64,000 bases of DNA from Telopea speciosissima (taxonomy: Eukaryota; Streptophyta; Magnoliopsida; Proteales; Proteaceae), in NCBI RefSeq assembly GCF_018873765.1, contig NC_057923.1, positions 57,592,593 to 57,656,592 on the forward strand, written 5' to 3'. The notes under the pieces were generated by a model. That model was not told the DNA's origin, ran no database searches, and worked only from the letters and a program-made list of their open reading frames with translations. The translations under genes and the position numbers were made by a program. Each line of letters begins with the position of its first letter. The first letter of the stretch is position 1. This document shows, one piece after another, positions 21,593 to 34,039 of this stretch.

Positions 21593-23439
21593 TGTGGCAT
21601 TTCCTCAATAAAATATCTCACTGCTTTAGTATTTCTACCACAACATAATTTTTGCATTTATATTGTTCGAATCCAGGATCAATACTGTGAGAAGTTTATT
21701 CTCATGTATAGAAATACTCCCATCCTTATCAACTATGCCAGTGATGTGGCAAGATGATAACATGGAAGTAAAGTTTTTTTTTTGTGTGTGGTAATCACAT
21801 GGAAGTAAAGTTACCACATTCGGATTGGTGCCGTTTCCCTGCCATTCTGAGAACAATTTGATTTCAAGTCTACCGCACTCCATGATTTCTATATCTATGC
21901 CATGATGATTACGCTCCAGGAAATTACATCCTGCGACGCCAAACTGTCGACAAGACAACTTTCATCCCAGAGCCAGCACATTGTCACATTTTGCTTATTT
22001 GTTGTCTAATTTTTTATATACTTACCTTTTCAAGAAGAATTTTAATTTAGTTTTATTCATACCTGACTCTAATTTTCACTGTCCCTCAATGGGGCTAACT
22101 CCACATTGGTAGCTAGGATACTTTGTAATCTTAAGATTATCTGGTCTGAGTGGCTGTTTCTGTAGGTTACGGGATAGTTACTGGGTTTCCATTTCAAACC
22201 ATTGCAATCATGAACCATAGTCATCAGAAAGCAACCAATAGAATTCACTCCTTTTCCCTCTCCCGTATGGATCAATAGATCAATAAGTTATTAATAGCTT
22301 CAGCCCTGCCTCAGGGTTTTATTCACTGTTCTTTCTTAGTTCCTTTCAAGACATCTTCCTTCATTGATTACCTCTTTGCATGGCATAGGAAGGGACCTAA
22401 AAAAAACTAGACATGTGCTGTAGGATGATTCAGCTTTATGAATCCTTCTTCTTTTAGTGTTATTATGTTTATTGCTTCTTGACCATAGAAGAACGTGAGG
22501 AGCCATACAGGGACAATCAGAGAAGTTGAGTGGATAATGTTGTCAAATTCCTACCAGTTGAGGTCTGTCCATCTATCCTTCTGTGTATGAGAATGTTTTC
22601 ACTTGACTGCACATATAGTTCTGCAGGAGGTTCTTTGCTCTCTGTGTGTGTGCTTGGAAGATGTTGAGTCTGCCTTAATGTTGGCATACCCTGACTTTGG
22701 ACTTCCATTCACCAATAAAACAGAAGCATGTCCAGCATATTTCTTGTTGCTCCCTGTGGATTTAAACCTCAACACATTGGTCAAAGATAATGAAGAACTA
22801 ACGGTCAGAGTAGTGGGAAGGGGTCATGCGGCCAAAGCAATTTCATCCTTGGCGACCTGGATCAGCTATGGTTCTGTTCAGTCTGGAGAGCTGTGCAACT
22901 AGACAGGTAATTCTTATTGCAGAGGCTCTGGGTCTCGCAGAGGAAACAAAGCCATTTCTGAGGAGATGGTTGCATTTATAATATGTTCATTAATGGGTCT
23001 GGAATGGAGTGATTTGGAAACAGCTTGAGATTGTTTGAAAGGATGCCTAATGAAGGAATTAGACCAGATCTCATCACATGGTGGGGAAGGACTGATGCTT
23101 TTACAATGAGGAACTGAAGTTGATTGACCTTGATCTTGATTTGGATCAAGACTTAAAGAGTTTGTAGGTGTGCGCATATACATGTGGATGCATACCAATA
23201 CACAGGAGAGTATATGGTTGAGTTTGAATCTGAACTTTGGCTAGTTGCTTATCTTGACCGTTACTGTCTCTAGTGCTTGGAATTGCCAGATCATCTAGTC
23301 ATATGGCAAAATTGTGTAGATCATTAAGGGATGCTTATCTTGATGGGTGGAGCAAGGGTAATCTCCTTTGCAGGGACTCTTAGTTCTGTCATACAATAGG
23401 AGGATGTGGCAATTCTTAACATTAGATAGATGGGTTGAT
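21593..23439. other. Gene-free stretch with one weak exon-like frame
   Basis: Mostly unassignable. 22603-22902 is open for 99 residues (contains DFGLPFTNKTEACPAYFLLL) and a TTCTGCAG acceptor-like site lies near its beginning. I recognise no family, there is no partner exon, and it may be chance. Confidence 0.25.
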
Positions 23440-23791
23440 AGGAGAAGTTGTGAGGGAGGACATGCATAGTCTCGGTCTTGTACCAAATATGACCTTGGAT
23501 AGAACCTATTGGAGGGTAAGGATCCATGTAGCAAACCTCATTTACCTAAGATTATCCTGACTTATTGGGCTGTGCCTCATTCCTCTTACATATTTCATTT
23601 TTCCTTTTATGTTACATCTTTCATTTGTCATTTTTCATTTTTGTATTTCTCATTTCATTCCTCATTCCTCTTTTCCCTATCTCTTTATCCCCCCCCCCCT
23701 TTTAGACCTCAGTATGCCCGATTTTTTTTGTTTGGATCCATGTAACCTACCCCATTAAGTTGGGATAAGGCTGTGTTTGTTGTTGTTGTAG
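23440..23791 (+). mobile_element. 5'-truncated RTE-type LINE, C-terminus and 3' UTR
   Basis: Starts with the last codons of a plant RTE ORF2 (reading VREDMHSLGLVPNMTLDR, about 23450-23505). It continues with a long TCATTTTTCATTTTTG-type 3' UTR containing a poly-C run, and ends in CCCATTAAGTTGGGATAAGG plus a (TTG)n tail. Orientation +. Confidence 0.75.
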
Positions 23792-25119
23792 ATATATGGG
23801 TCGATGTCTTGGATAGACAAGTCAATGTCCAGAGTGGTCAAGTGTGAAACCGAAATCAATATGCCCTATCATACATACACTTACCTTCCATGTATGTCCA
23901 TGAACCCCATTGGTAGGCCTATGCATCCTCTCAGCAATCAATTTTGTTTTTTTTTTTTTTTTGGCCACTTGTTTTCTCATTCAACATGCTACATGGCAAA
24001 TATGCTAGGGCCATTAAGATAAGCTTGCTTTAGTGGATTTTTTATTTTTTGTTGGGTTAAAAACAAGGAGAAAGTTTTCCTTCACTAGGCCATAAGGGTG
24101 CACTTGTTTACCCATCCATGATCATTATTTCTCTCCTTCTACTAGTTAAAGTCGAAAACACTCTCTCCACCATTCATGATATTCATTCCATCACACAGAC
24201 ATCTATCGGTCAAGAGGGTGGATAACAAAGAAGCATCTTCGACATTTGATCCATTAGATCATGGTATCAAGCATTTGAATTACATTATATACAAATCGTT
24301 TTTTAGAATGTGAATTCAAGGATTGAGAGAGAGAGAGACCTACTTTTGTTAGAAGGATTATAAGTTACTAAGGATATTTAAGTATCCCCCATCCTTTGTA
24401 TTTTTCCAATAAATTTCGCATTTTAGTGGTACTTGTTTCGCTTTTATAACTTTGGAACATCTTTTCGCTCTTGAAATTGGAGCACATAAAATAAAACATT
24501 GAAAAATTCAGAACTACAAAAGATGCATGAACATACTTGAGAAGGTAAGCCATTATGTCACTAAAATTAACCAAGAAATTTGCCTTGTAGTCAAATGTAA
24601 AATTGACTACCAGTCCTCTCTAGTCACTTGAAATTATTGGTGAAACAAAAGGAAAAATATGGGATAGCACCAATTCCATATTCCGCGCCATCGCTTTATG
24701 AGGATCCATGGCCATGCGACGATATGAAAGGGTAGAAGATTTGCACAAAGTTAACTTAATTTCAAAATTGCATGGTGACACCCCTCATAAGACACAAATT
24801 AATATAACACACCCTTGTAAGATGTCTCATATGCCCTCTATTTGGATTCGAACCAGCCAAGTTAACCCTAATTCTGGTTGGTCCGATTTTGATCGGGAAT
24901 CGATCTAGATCCGGATCGGATTCCGAGATTTTTAAACCCTGACCGTGGTTTTTCCCTGTTGAAGAAATGCAGTATAGGGCAAGGCTCGGACATAACTCAA
25001 AATGGTTCTTGAAGATGTTTGTGCCTGAAGATGTTAGACTGATTCTGGAAAACATGATTTGAAAACCGTCCAGGAATCCCTGTAAGTCGTCGATCGCTTT
25101 CATATCGTTGAAGCCTCAA
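23792..25119. other. Gene-free stretch and upstream region of mTERF gene 2
   Basis: AT-rich. 24840-24945 contains a GATCCGGATCGGATTCCGAG-type dispersed repeat remnant 170 bases or more before gene 2. Just before the gene, CCCTGTAAGT (about 25078) matches the CCTTGTAAGT word that precedes genes 3-6. A short upstream frame of 15 codons starts at 25015. Confidence 0.35.
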
Positions 25120-26265
25120 ATGTTTCGTTCATTTTGCAAGAAACTACTGCAGATCATAGTGGGCAGTGATTCATCAACCAATATCCCTATTCTTCAAGAC
25201 CCATCTCTAAGATCCATCTCAAATGCCAAAATCCAACCTTCTGGATTGTCCCCAGATTTATCTCTTGAAGCCTTTCAAAAGGCTTTTATCAGAACCAACA
25301 GCACCAGCAGATCTGAGACAGTCCTTGCACTCTTTGACACCTATGAATTGCCCAAACCCCAAATCTCAAAGCTCATTACCATGTACCCATCACTGCTCTT
25401 TGCTGATCCCGACAATACCTTACAACCCAAATTAGAATTTTTCTCTAAAATGGGGATTTCAGGTCCCAATCTTGCAAATATCCTCTGCAGGGACCCAAGC
25501 ATTTTGGATTGCAGCTTGGAGGACCATGTTATCCCTTTGGTCAACTTCCTTAAGAATTTCATTCACAGCGATGAAGATATGGCTGTCATTCTGGGTCGCT
25601 TGAGATTGCTGAAGGGGGTCCCTGAGTTAATGGGTCCAAATATTGAGATCTTGCGCGAACAGGGCTTACCTGATTCCATCCTTTCAGAGCTAATATTACG
25701 ACGACCTCAGTTGTTAACTTGGAAAGCTAGCCGGTTTAAGGAGAAGCTACTGCAAACCAAGCAAATGGGTTTTGACACCTCAAGTTCCCTGTTTGTTCAG
25801 GGATTCCAAGCATTTGCACAGATGAATAAGCCTACCTGGGAAGCGAAATTGGAGGTTTTCAGGAGTTTTGGATGGTTGGAGAATGAGATTCTCTCTCTGT
25901 TCAGAAAGCAACCTGGTTATTTGACTCGTTCTGAGAATATTATCAGGACCCATTTGAATTTCTATATGAACAAATTGGATTGGACAGCTGTTGATATTGT
26001 CGAGAATTCAGAACTTTTACACCAAAGTTTGGAGAAGAAAGTTATTCCAAAGTGTCTTGTTCTTGGAGTTCTTTCCTCCAAGGGTCTGTTCGAGAAAGAA
26101 AGATTGGGCAAGGTACTGAAGATGAATGAAGTTAAGTTCTTGAAGAAATTTGTAATGAAGTACGAGAAGGAACTACCTGAACTGTTGAAATCGTACAAAA
26201 GTATGACAGAATCGCCCAGACCAGAAACTGGGTCTGAGGAAGGCAGCAGGGATGATAACTTGTAG
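25120..26265 (+). CDS. mTERF-family protein, gene 2 of the array
   Basis: Intron-less, 381 residues from the ATG at 25120 (MFRSFCKKLL), chosen because the paralogues start with the comparable MFSFCSRK; an in-frame TTG four codons upstream is not a credible start. The first 45 residues are basic and Ser-rich (mitochondrial targeting likely). Residues about 75-345 show mTERF repeats (for example DPDNTLQPKLEFFSKMGISGPNLANIL and EQGLPDSILSELILRRPQLL). It lacks the TVDYLINRCGL element of the other copies, having an altered segment (SPDLSLEAFQKAF) instead. The C-terminus carries an extra acidic/polar tail (ESPRPETGSEEGSRDDNL) absent from the other copies. Together with gene 1 it is an older branch of the cluster. 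Confidence 0.92.
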   Translation: MFRSFCKKLLQIIVGSDSSTNIPILQDPSLRSISNAKIQPSGLSPDLSLEAFQKAFIRTNSTSRSETVLALFDTYELPKPQISKLITMYPSLLFADPDNTLQPKLEFFSKMGISGPNLANILCRDPSILDCSLEDHVIPLVNFLKNFIHSDEDMAVILGRLRLLKGVPELMGPNIEILREQGLPDSILSELILRRPQLLTWKASRFKEKLLQTKQMGFDTSSSLFVQGFQAFAQMNKPTWEAKLEVFRSFGWLENEILSLFRKQPGYLTRSENIIRTHLNFYMNKLDWTAVDIVENSELLHQSLEKKVIPKCLVLGVLSSKGLFEKERLGKVLKMNEVKFLKKFVMKYEKELPELLKSYKSMTESPRPETGSEEGSRDDNL

Positions 26266-26749
26266 AATGTTCACTTCACACTTTTGAGAAAGTATCTACA
26301 TTTTCTTGTTTGATGATGCTCATGTAAATGTTTTTGTTTTATAAGTATACGTTCGCATTCTTCTCAAGTAAAGGTTATTGTTTTAAGTTCTCCCTAATTG
26401 GTGGATAATGATGGATAATGGAGCATGACCCAGCAAAGAAATAGTGAAATTCTTAGTTACTGTGCAGAAACATTGGGGAACTTGATATCATATCAAAATA
26501 AAGATGGGTACCTCAGAATAAGTTGAGAATTAAAAGTTACGGTGGAGAGGTTTCACTTGAAAATCAACCTAGGTCATTTCACCTTTTGAAGAGAACTCTT
26601 CCAAAATTGACAAATGAATTACAGGAGCAGCCTAACAGATAGTATATGATGTCTGTTAAATTGTTTTATGATCTGAAATCATGCCTAAATATGGAGGTAA
26701 CAAAGGTGCGTTTTCTTGTCATTTTTGTTGCAGATTTGAAAATTTTGTC
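26266..26749. other. 3' flank of mTERF gene 2
   Basis: Begins AATGTTCACTTCACAC and contains GATGATGCTCATGTAAATG, recognisably similar to the 3' flanks of genes 3-5. Probable 3' UTR followed by AT-rich DNA. Confidence 0.4.
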
Positions 26750-27300
26750 TTCAATTTGTTTTTCCCCCTGTACAACCTAATTTTCTATTTACTGGAGAGA
26801 TTGTATGAAATAATTTTGAGTTGTATGCTGTTATAGAAAACTTATGAGGACAGGAAAACAGCTTTGTATTTTAAAGAATGGTCTTAAAGACAAGTTGAAA
26901 GCCAAAACTTTACTCAGGTTAATAAATGTACTTTTGTTTTCAATATATACTTTTGAAACACAAGAGCTGAAATATGATGACTTCATGACTACATGTACAG
27001 TATTGAGAAATGCTTTGAAGGTAGGACGTGGTAGGCTAAATTTGATTATACTATCCAATAAATGTTAATGCTCCAAAAGATGTTTGATCATGTCTAGGCC
27101 AATCTCCAATGCAGTTATACTGAAGAGGATTTTCATACGTGAACTGCTAAGCTGTATTCACAATAATCTCATGGAACTCAGATGGGCAGAAGATGTCTGC
27201 CTACCTTGTCATGGTTATCTGCCCCAGTGTGCTACTCTAAGATGCTCCTGCTTTTGCTAAACCCTCTAAGCACTTAAACGTTAGTTAACTGATTCAAGGA
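26750..27300. repeat. Old segmental duplication shared with 60.4-61.1 kb
   Basis: Collinear with 60420-61125. Landmarks are CTGGAGAGATTGTATG, ACAGCTTTGTA, ACACAAGAGCTGAAA and GTGCTACTCTAAGATGCTCC. Non-coding. It indicates that DNA behind gene 2 and DNA behind gene 5 descend from one ancestor. Confidence 0.75.
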
Positions 27301-28275
27301 TCTTAAACTCTGTCAGGAAACAATCCCGTACATTTTGCTTAATATCTATGAACTCTTTCTATCAGGGTCTTAGGATCTAAACCTGAAGAAAGTTCTAAAT
27401 CAAATCTTTACATTTTCCTGAATGAATGGGAGGACATTAGCGAGCAGGTAACATATTGATTGTTAGCAGTTAAAGACAGGACTTGAACCCAATTCTAGGG
27501 TATGAAGCCCTACAGACTTTACAACTAGGCAAGCCAGTATCTTCGAAGTTCAGCTTTTATGAGAAATCATCATTTGTGTTTTGGAAAGCATCCACGGAAG
27601 GAATAATTGCACAAAAGATCTTTCTGGTTTCAATTATTGTGTAACATCCACAGCCAGTCTGCAACCAGGAAAGAGTCCTGATTAGGAAACAATGCACGTG
27701 ATTGATGACTATCTCCTTAGAAATCTCATTAAAAATGAAACATATACTCTCAAGCACGTTCTGGATTATCGACTTCAAGATGATACTCTAATTTCTGGAT
27801 TCCCTTTTTGAACCATAATCTTATATGTGTGAGTTGATCAAATCTTGAGAGTCAAATTTCTTTTTTACTTTGCTAGGGATGTTCATTTGGGCATGGAAAC
27901 AAAATTCTAAACTAGTTTAAGTCACTTACACCTCCAAAACTTCAAGTTTCTATCATTACCATTTCTCATGTTTCCAACATAACCTCGAGAGATATAACTC
28001 AAAACCAGGACTAGAGAGATTGGCCCACCCAAAACTACATTTTTGCTGAGGCCCCATGAGTGTCTTAGTTTAGTTTCCACATCCAACCAGAAAAATCAGC
28101 CCTCATTCAGTTTTGTGCATCATCAACTCAGGAGGACCTTATCTTTCAGCTAAAGTATAAAATCAATCATTAGTGGAATGTTGTTGGTAGTATGATTATG
28201 GCCAACAGTTCTTGCTTAGCTTCAGAGAAAATACATATTTAATTGCCTAGGCCTCTCTGATCCAGCTAAAAAAAA
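27301..28275. other. Gene-free stretch
   Basis: No gene or repeat family that I can support. Confidence 0.25.
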
Positions 28276-28436
28276 ACAGGGTATCCCAGTGCATGAGGCT
28301 CCCACTACTGCAGGGTCTGGGAGGGGCAAATGTACGCAACCTTACCCCCGCTTCGCTGAGAGGCTGTTTGCATGTTTCAAACCCGCAACCTGATGGTTGC
28401 AGTAGCGCAGCTTAACCGTTGCGCCAAGGCTCGCCC
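28276..28436 (-). mobile_element. tRNA-derived SINE, minus orientation
   Basis: Read on the minus strand it begins GGGCGAGCCTTGGCGCAACGG (A box), continues with GGTTGCGGGTTTGAA (B box), AACAGCCTCTCAGCG and GGGTAAGGTTGCGTAC, and ends in CACTGGGATACCCTG plus a T-run. It is the same family as 57138-57298. It should not be mistaken for a tRNA gene: the cloverleaf is not maintained. Confidence 0.8.
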
Positions 28437-30494
28437 ACGCAGATCTTTGACCTAGCTACTCCTTTGAAAATACTCTGATATTTGAATGGAAAAATACTTC
28501 TCCAATAAATTGCTACTCAAGTACAGATGCTCATTCTGCAGAAACTATGGTGAAGGCGGTGGAGTCTGGTGTAATGAGTATCATGAGCTTTTTTCATGTT
28601 TTGCTTCTTACATTCATTGGCCTTCATAATTGAGTGTGATAACTGCTTACCTGTATGGTTGAAGCTTTGTGAGGAGTTTTGAATCTTTCAGTGATTGATG
28701 CGGTTCATGATTATATTATGTTGTTGGTGATGATGTGGATCATGATTATCTTATGTTTTTGGTGAAACTTTTGTGCTCTCAGTGCTGTTCACTGAGAATG
28801 CAATAAGGTGCCCTTGCTCAAGAAAGCATAAATAATGGGCTGCGGTTTAGATTCTTTTAGATATCCCTCCAAACTCCTTTTCTAGGTTGCAGTTTCACCC
28901 CTCTAATCAATAACATTCTGTAAGCGCGCTTAGTTTGGATATATTATAGTGAGGAGCATGCACAACCCTTGAATAGTGGATTCAGAATGACTTTTTGCTT
29001 CTCTACGGAGAAAAATGCATGTGACAAAGAAAACAGGGTAAAACCTTTCATTGACATTCATTTCTATTGCCTCTTTTCTCTGCTATGATTTCAATCAAAA
29101 AGGTTAAACAAAGGTGTCCCAATGCTTAGGGGTCTGTCTCTTGCTCTTCGTCTCCTTTTGCATCTTAGTTTTCCATTTTTCTTATTTTCTTTTTCTTCTT
29201 CTCCTTTCTCCCTTTCTTTCTCACTCTGGATCAGACATCACAGTTATCTTGCTAGAAGCTGCTGCTCTGTAGTTTTATTTTCTTCTTCTTCTTTCTTTGT
29301 CCTCTCTCTCCCTTCATCCCTTCACCTGCCCCCCCCCCCCCTTTTTTATCTATCTCTGTAAACCCTCTTCTTCTTTCTTTTTTGCATGTGTATTTCTAAT
29401 GTTGATGCAGGGGGAACCTGTGACTAGAAAAAAACTCAGACGAAACTCAACCAGTTGGGGTGGGTCTGTTCAACAGTCTAGGAGGTCTACTGAACTTCAA
29501 CAGAGCATATTTTCTGCTGAGAAATAATAAAATTCCATAAGTCTCTTTTCCAGATTCATTCTTATTAGGGAGATTCATTTATGACCTTAAAAACTTAGAA
29601 AATTTTCCCAAGAGTAATATACCATTTGAGACAGTCAAAACATAAACCCAAATCCAGATTCAACTAATTAAGTACTGATTTTGATTTCATATTAATAATC
29701 CAATTTTTTTCCCTAAGCATATTTAGAATTACAAAAAATTACTGAAAAGACCCTCTAAAGTATCTCAAAGGTCATTTTCTACTCGGACATAATGGCTTGC
29801 TGTATTGGCCTATGTGGACTTGGGTTGTTTGTAACTGGCTAGTTCATTCTCAAAGTGCCCATCAAATTAGGCCTTTAGAGGTTGGGTTGAGACACAGTTG
29901 GGCCATGCTAGGGCCTACACCACATTTTCTTCCCTTTGATTTGCAGAATGGTAACTCTATATTAGAGTAGTTGCAAAGTTTACTGTTTCAGCCAAGTTTC
30001 CATAACGTGGCAACTATGGTTATTTTCTTTCATATTTCATCCAAGTTTGCGTTTCGGGCTAGGCATCAGGAAGTATGCAATTATTTATTTTTGGTTTTGC
30101 TGCCTTGTTAACCAACTGTGCCTACTTGAATTGGAATATTGAATAATGGTTATGTAGAATGAAGATCTATCCAAAGTTGAAAATGTTTCTTCTATGCTGA
30201 ATGCATATTGTTTTGCTGAGTACAAATTTAGGTAAAATTTGAGCAAAATCATGTAAGAAGCTAGGAGGTTTAGAAGCATTTAACCCAAAATATATGGGTG
30301 TAAAAATATTGTTTTTTCCTGACTGGTTATCATGGCTGTACCATCCGCTGGTTGCTGTGAATATGATCTTGGTGCTGTATCATTTGAAAGGGAAAGGAAA
30401 TCTATATTAATCGTTTATCAGTAAGATGCTTGATCATATTAGAGAAACCTTAATTTGCATTTGTGATGTCTGATCAGACCGGAGAAAACCTTAC
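28437..30494. other. Gene-free stretch
   Basis: 29150-29400 is extremely pyrimidine-rich (TTCTTC/TTTCTC) with a poly-C run at about 29331-29342. The open frames there (29122-29527) are low complexity. 28685-28765 has a local direct repeat around GTTCATGATTAT. Confidence 0.3.
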
Positions 30495-30835
30495 GGCTCC
30501 GTTTGGTTGCAAGGGGAAATAAAGGGAAGCGAAGTGAAATTTTCATACTTAAAAATGGAACTTTTTTCATCATTACCCCATGTGACACCATGTGACAATA
30601 TATCTAACTTCAAATCATTCTATATTTGGTTATTAAATTTCACTTTACTTTGCACCCATTTCCCTTTGGTTTAAAATGTAAAATAAATATTACATCTAAA
30701 ATGTATCTTTACTAGATATGGTAAGAAATTTAAGGTTATACAATCACATGGGGTAATGATTACAAAAGTTTTTTTTTTAGGTTTGAAAAATTTCCCTTCC
30801 CTTCCCTTTAATTCCCCTTGCACCCAAACGGAGCC
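30495..30835. mobile_element. Tourist-like MITE (PIF/Harbinger type), 341 bp
   Basis: Inverted termini of about 50 bp: GGCTCCGTTTGGTTGCAAGG at the left and CCTTGCACCCAAACGGAGCC at the right. They are flanked by the 3-bp direct repeat TAC (30492-30494 and 30836-30838). Non-coding. Terminus and 3-bp target duplication fit Tourist-like elements. Confidence 0.8.
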
Positions 30836-32304
30836 TACATGGTTATTTTATGGTTTTTAATTTAGGAGAAGTTCTAGTTAAGGAGGGAATTGAATACTAT
30901 TTACTCATTCCAAGTTTGGTTCCTTTAATGGCCCATTTGAGTGCAGATTGGGCCAAATTGAAGGCAGCAAGTGTAGCCCCAACCTGCATTGATCAGGTTC
31001 AGACATCTACTCAGTCATCTGAGACTTCCCTTGGAAAAACCATGACATTCCTCTGTTCCATGGAGGAAAGAAAACACATTTTCCACTGTAATAAAAAAAA
31101 AAAAAAAAGAGTCATGCACTGAAGACCCATGTCATGGAAGAAAATAATAAATAAAATGATAGATATTCATAAGGGCTTGCAACTCTTATCACATCTGATG
31201 AGCATACTCTGATGTGTACTATAAATGTGATCTTGTGTGACCAAGATTGTGTATGATCAAGTTAAATCCAGTATAGTCTTAGTTGACCAGAATTCATGAA
31301 AGTGTTGTGGCTAGGAATTCAAACTTTTACTCGATTACTCTGCACAGGGAGCTTTGAGGGCAATCATGTTTCTAGTCATTTCAGATTTTTTTTTGTTCAA
31401 AGATTGCAAATGATTTTAGTATAACAAATTAGATTTCTGTCAATATGTGTATACTTTATATTGTCTTTACTCATAAAGCAGGGCCTAGAAAAAAATATAT
31501 TTGCTGTTTGAAAATAGTATCTTAGTTCAGAGTAGACCCTTTTTATCGGTCATCCAAACAACCCAAGCTCCATAGTTGCTTCTAGCCAATCGCATGGTTG
31601 GAAATTGGAATAAATCACATGCCTTGCAGTCTCCAACTTTTCATCCTTCTCAGTAACTTGAGTCTGTTAGGCTCTGGTTGAATCAACAGAAAATATTTTA
31701 TAGGAAATTTTATAGGGCTACAAAAATCAGAAATTGTAACTAAAACGCAATTAAAATTTTGGACAATAACTTCCAAGTTATTTCTGTGAATGTTGTTTTC
31801 TGAAAAAAATGGTGGTATCTTGGTCAAGGATGTAATTGCCATCCATGGAAGACACCAATCCCATTGGATGGATTCTTTTCCTCACTCAATGAAAAACCTA
31901 AATATGCTTCATTGTCATAAACAATCCAAAAAATAGACAAATGACAAAGAATACCACCATTTTCTTCCCAGATTTTCCCCCCTGTTGAAACAAGCTGGAG
32001 CCTTACTGAAATTAGGTTGGAGAATCTTTTTTCTTTTTTTTTTATCTAGTAGGTCTAGGAATTTGTCCCCCCTTTTTTTTTTTTCCCTTTGAGGGAAACT
32101 TGCCCTATAATTGCTTTACATACATTGACTGGTACTACTTGGTGATTCTAGTCTTAAGGAACATAATTTGTTGTAATCCAGGTAATGGTTGGGTGGTTGA
32201 TATATAGAATGACCCCTGGATGGCTGGATTCCTTCCCTCCCATCCTTTAGACTATCTTAGGGGTCTGGTGAATGGGATTTAAAGAAGTTGAAATCTATTT
32301 TCTC
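30836..32304. other. Gene-free stretch
   Basis: AT-rich DNA with poly-A and poly-T runs; no gene supportable. Confidence 0.25.
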
Positions 32305-32766
32305 AAATGATGTAGTTAGAGAAATTCTTAAAAATTCAACCCTCAAGTTGATAATTGCAAGAAGTTCCATTTGCGCCTTTCCTAGGTGTTAGTTTCCAAC
32401 TTTTTTTGGGTTCTTCCAGGACTAATGGTTGAAATTGGATATGGAAAATTAGGCTCTAATTTTTGGGAGAATTCTGCCAATGATCGAATTTTTCTTTTGG
32501 AAATTTCTGAAAGATACACTAGAGCCTAGAGGTTAGAAGACATCCGATAATATTTAAGCTCCCTTTCTGTAGTAACAAGGAAGAAACAGAATGTTTATCT
32601 TTTTTTATTTTTTTGAGGGGGTGGATCCCCCCGCTTACTCCAGGAATCTGGATTAATTTCTTTATCAGGGTTGAAGTCAAATCTTAAACCTCAAAACTGT
32701 GTTGGATCTTACTTCTTGGGTATTAAGCTTTTGGGTTTTCAATATATGAATATTCCTTTGCTGCCT
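32305..32766. repeat. Head of the duplication unit of mTERF gene 3
   Basis: GATGTAGTTAGAGAAATTC onward is homologous to 44515-44985, where it adjoins the tail of the gene 3 unit. It marks the left limit of the DNA duplicated together with genes 3 and 4. Confidence 0.7.
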
Positions 32767-34039
32767 AAATTTGAGGTTTATTTGATTTGTTATCCGGTTT
32801 GGATGCTTTGTAGTGGATAACTTTTTGAAAAGTCTAATTTCATCCATTGAAAATAATGTCTAAGTTCAGTTGTTATGCAATGAACTTGGTCTGTTGAGAA
32901 GAGTTTTGCCAATAAAACTCCCAACCCTAGGCAATTCATCCTTTGACAATAGTGTTCAAATTTAGTCATTATGCATTGAACTCTGTCTGTTGAAAAGAGT
33001 TTTCTCAACAAACCTCTCAAGTCTCAAGTGACCTTCCCTAGGCAATTTTTGGGGCTTCTCCTCCTGGAGAGTGGATAGCTTAATGTGATGGCTCTTTCTA
33101 CCCAAAAACAAGACAAGTTGGGTTTGGCTTGATACATTGAAATGATGAAGCTTCAATTTTTTTGCAGAATCTCAATATGAATTCGCTGGAGAATGGTCAC
33201 CCCAAATAATTGGAAGCTGGGGCTTTCTCAAGGAAAAAAGCAATCTGAAAGTTCAGAGTCATATTGTGGAGACAGGTATTGAAGAACTTCTGAATTAATT
33301 TCAGCAAGTGGAGTTCCACTGGAGAATGGTCACCCCAAATAATGGAAGCTGGTGCTTTCTCAAGCATCTCAAGGATTAAAACAATCTGAAAATTCATTCA
33401 TATTGTGGGGAGACAGAGTCTTGAAGGACTAGTGAATTAGCTGCAGCAAGTGGAGTTCCATTGCTGATCATGAGAACTGTTCTCCACATTTTGATGGCAG
33501 GACTTGTTTAAATCACTTCAGTCTGTTATCATATCTTATATTACTAGAACTGTTCATCAATTCTGCCAATTTTCTAGCTACTCTCAGATTATATAATCCA
33601 TTCTTTATCAACACTAGAGTCTTGGTTCTATGTTCTTTGTTTCACTTTAATCCTCTTGCGCTCTCAAGGTCACCCTCGGCCTTGCTTTGTGCTTTGGGCA
33701 ATGCATGGTTTCCTTTTTCATGTCATTAAGGCTATGTTTGGAATGCAAGAAATGGATAAAAATAAAGTAATGACTTTATATATATATATATATATATATA
33801 TTATTTTTTTTTCAAAAATGTTTTTTTCTATTCTTGTATGTATTCGAGACATTAGCCTGAGGCTATGTTTTGTTGGCAAGAAATAGATAGAAAAGGAAAG
33901 AAAAAGTTCAATTTTATTTTTTTTTATTTTGAGGAGAGAGAGATTGATACATAAATCAATCATTGTGTCATATGACAAAAAACTATGATGATACAATGAT
34001 TGATTATGTGTCTATCTCTCTTCTCAAATAAAAAAAAAT
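32767..34039. repeat. Tandem duplication, copy 1 (1273 bp)
   Basis: Repeated head-to-tail as 34040-35330. Differences seen are a 9-bp indel (CATCTCAAG at 34506 only), a (TA)n length change, and a single base near 35214. It ends in a hairpin (33925-34030: GAGAGAGATTGATACATAA against its inverse). An older diverged single copy is at 44990-45910. Short minus-strand frames within are not supported as genes. Confidence 0.95.

Noticed and set aside
22603-22902. 99-residue open frame as a host exon
   Set aside because: No family resemblance, no partner exon and no conserved copy elsewhere in the window. Kept only as a remark in the gene-free entry.
29122-29527. Open frames rich in Leu/Phe/Ser/Pro
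   Set aside because: They follow from a TTCTTC/CTC pyrimidine tract; low-complexity artefact.
32790-33397. Minus-strand frames repeated at 34063-34679 and around 44942 as a small gene family
   Set aside because: They recur only because the DNA is tandemly duplicated. They are short, overlap in several frames and have no domain signal.
33925-34030. Hairpin as a microRNA precursor
   Set aside because: Arms are low-complexity (GAGAGAGATTGATAC) and the hairpin belongs to a repeated MITE-like end; no evidence of a discrete mature RNA.
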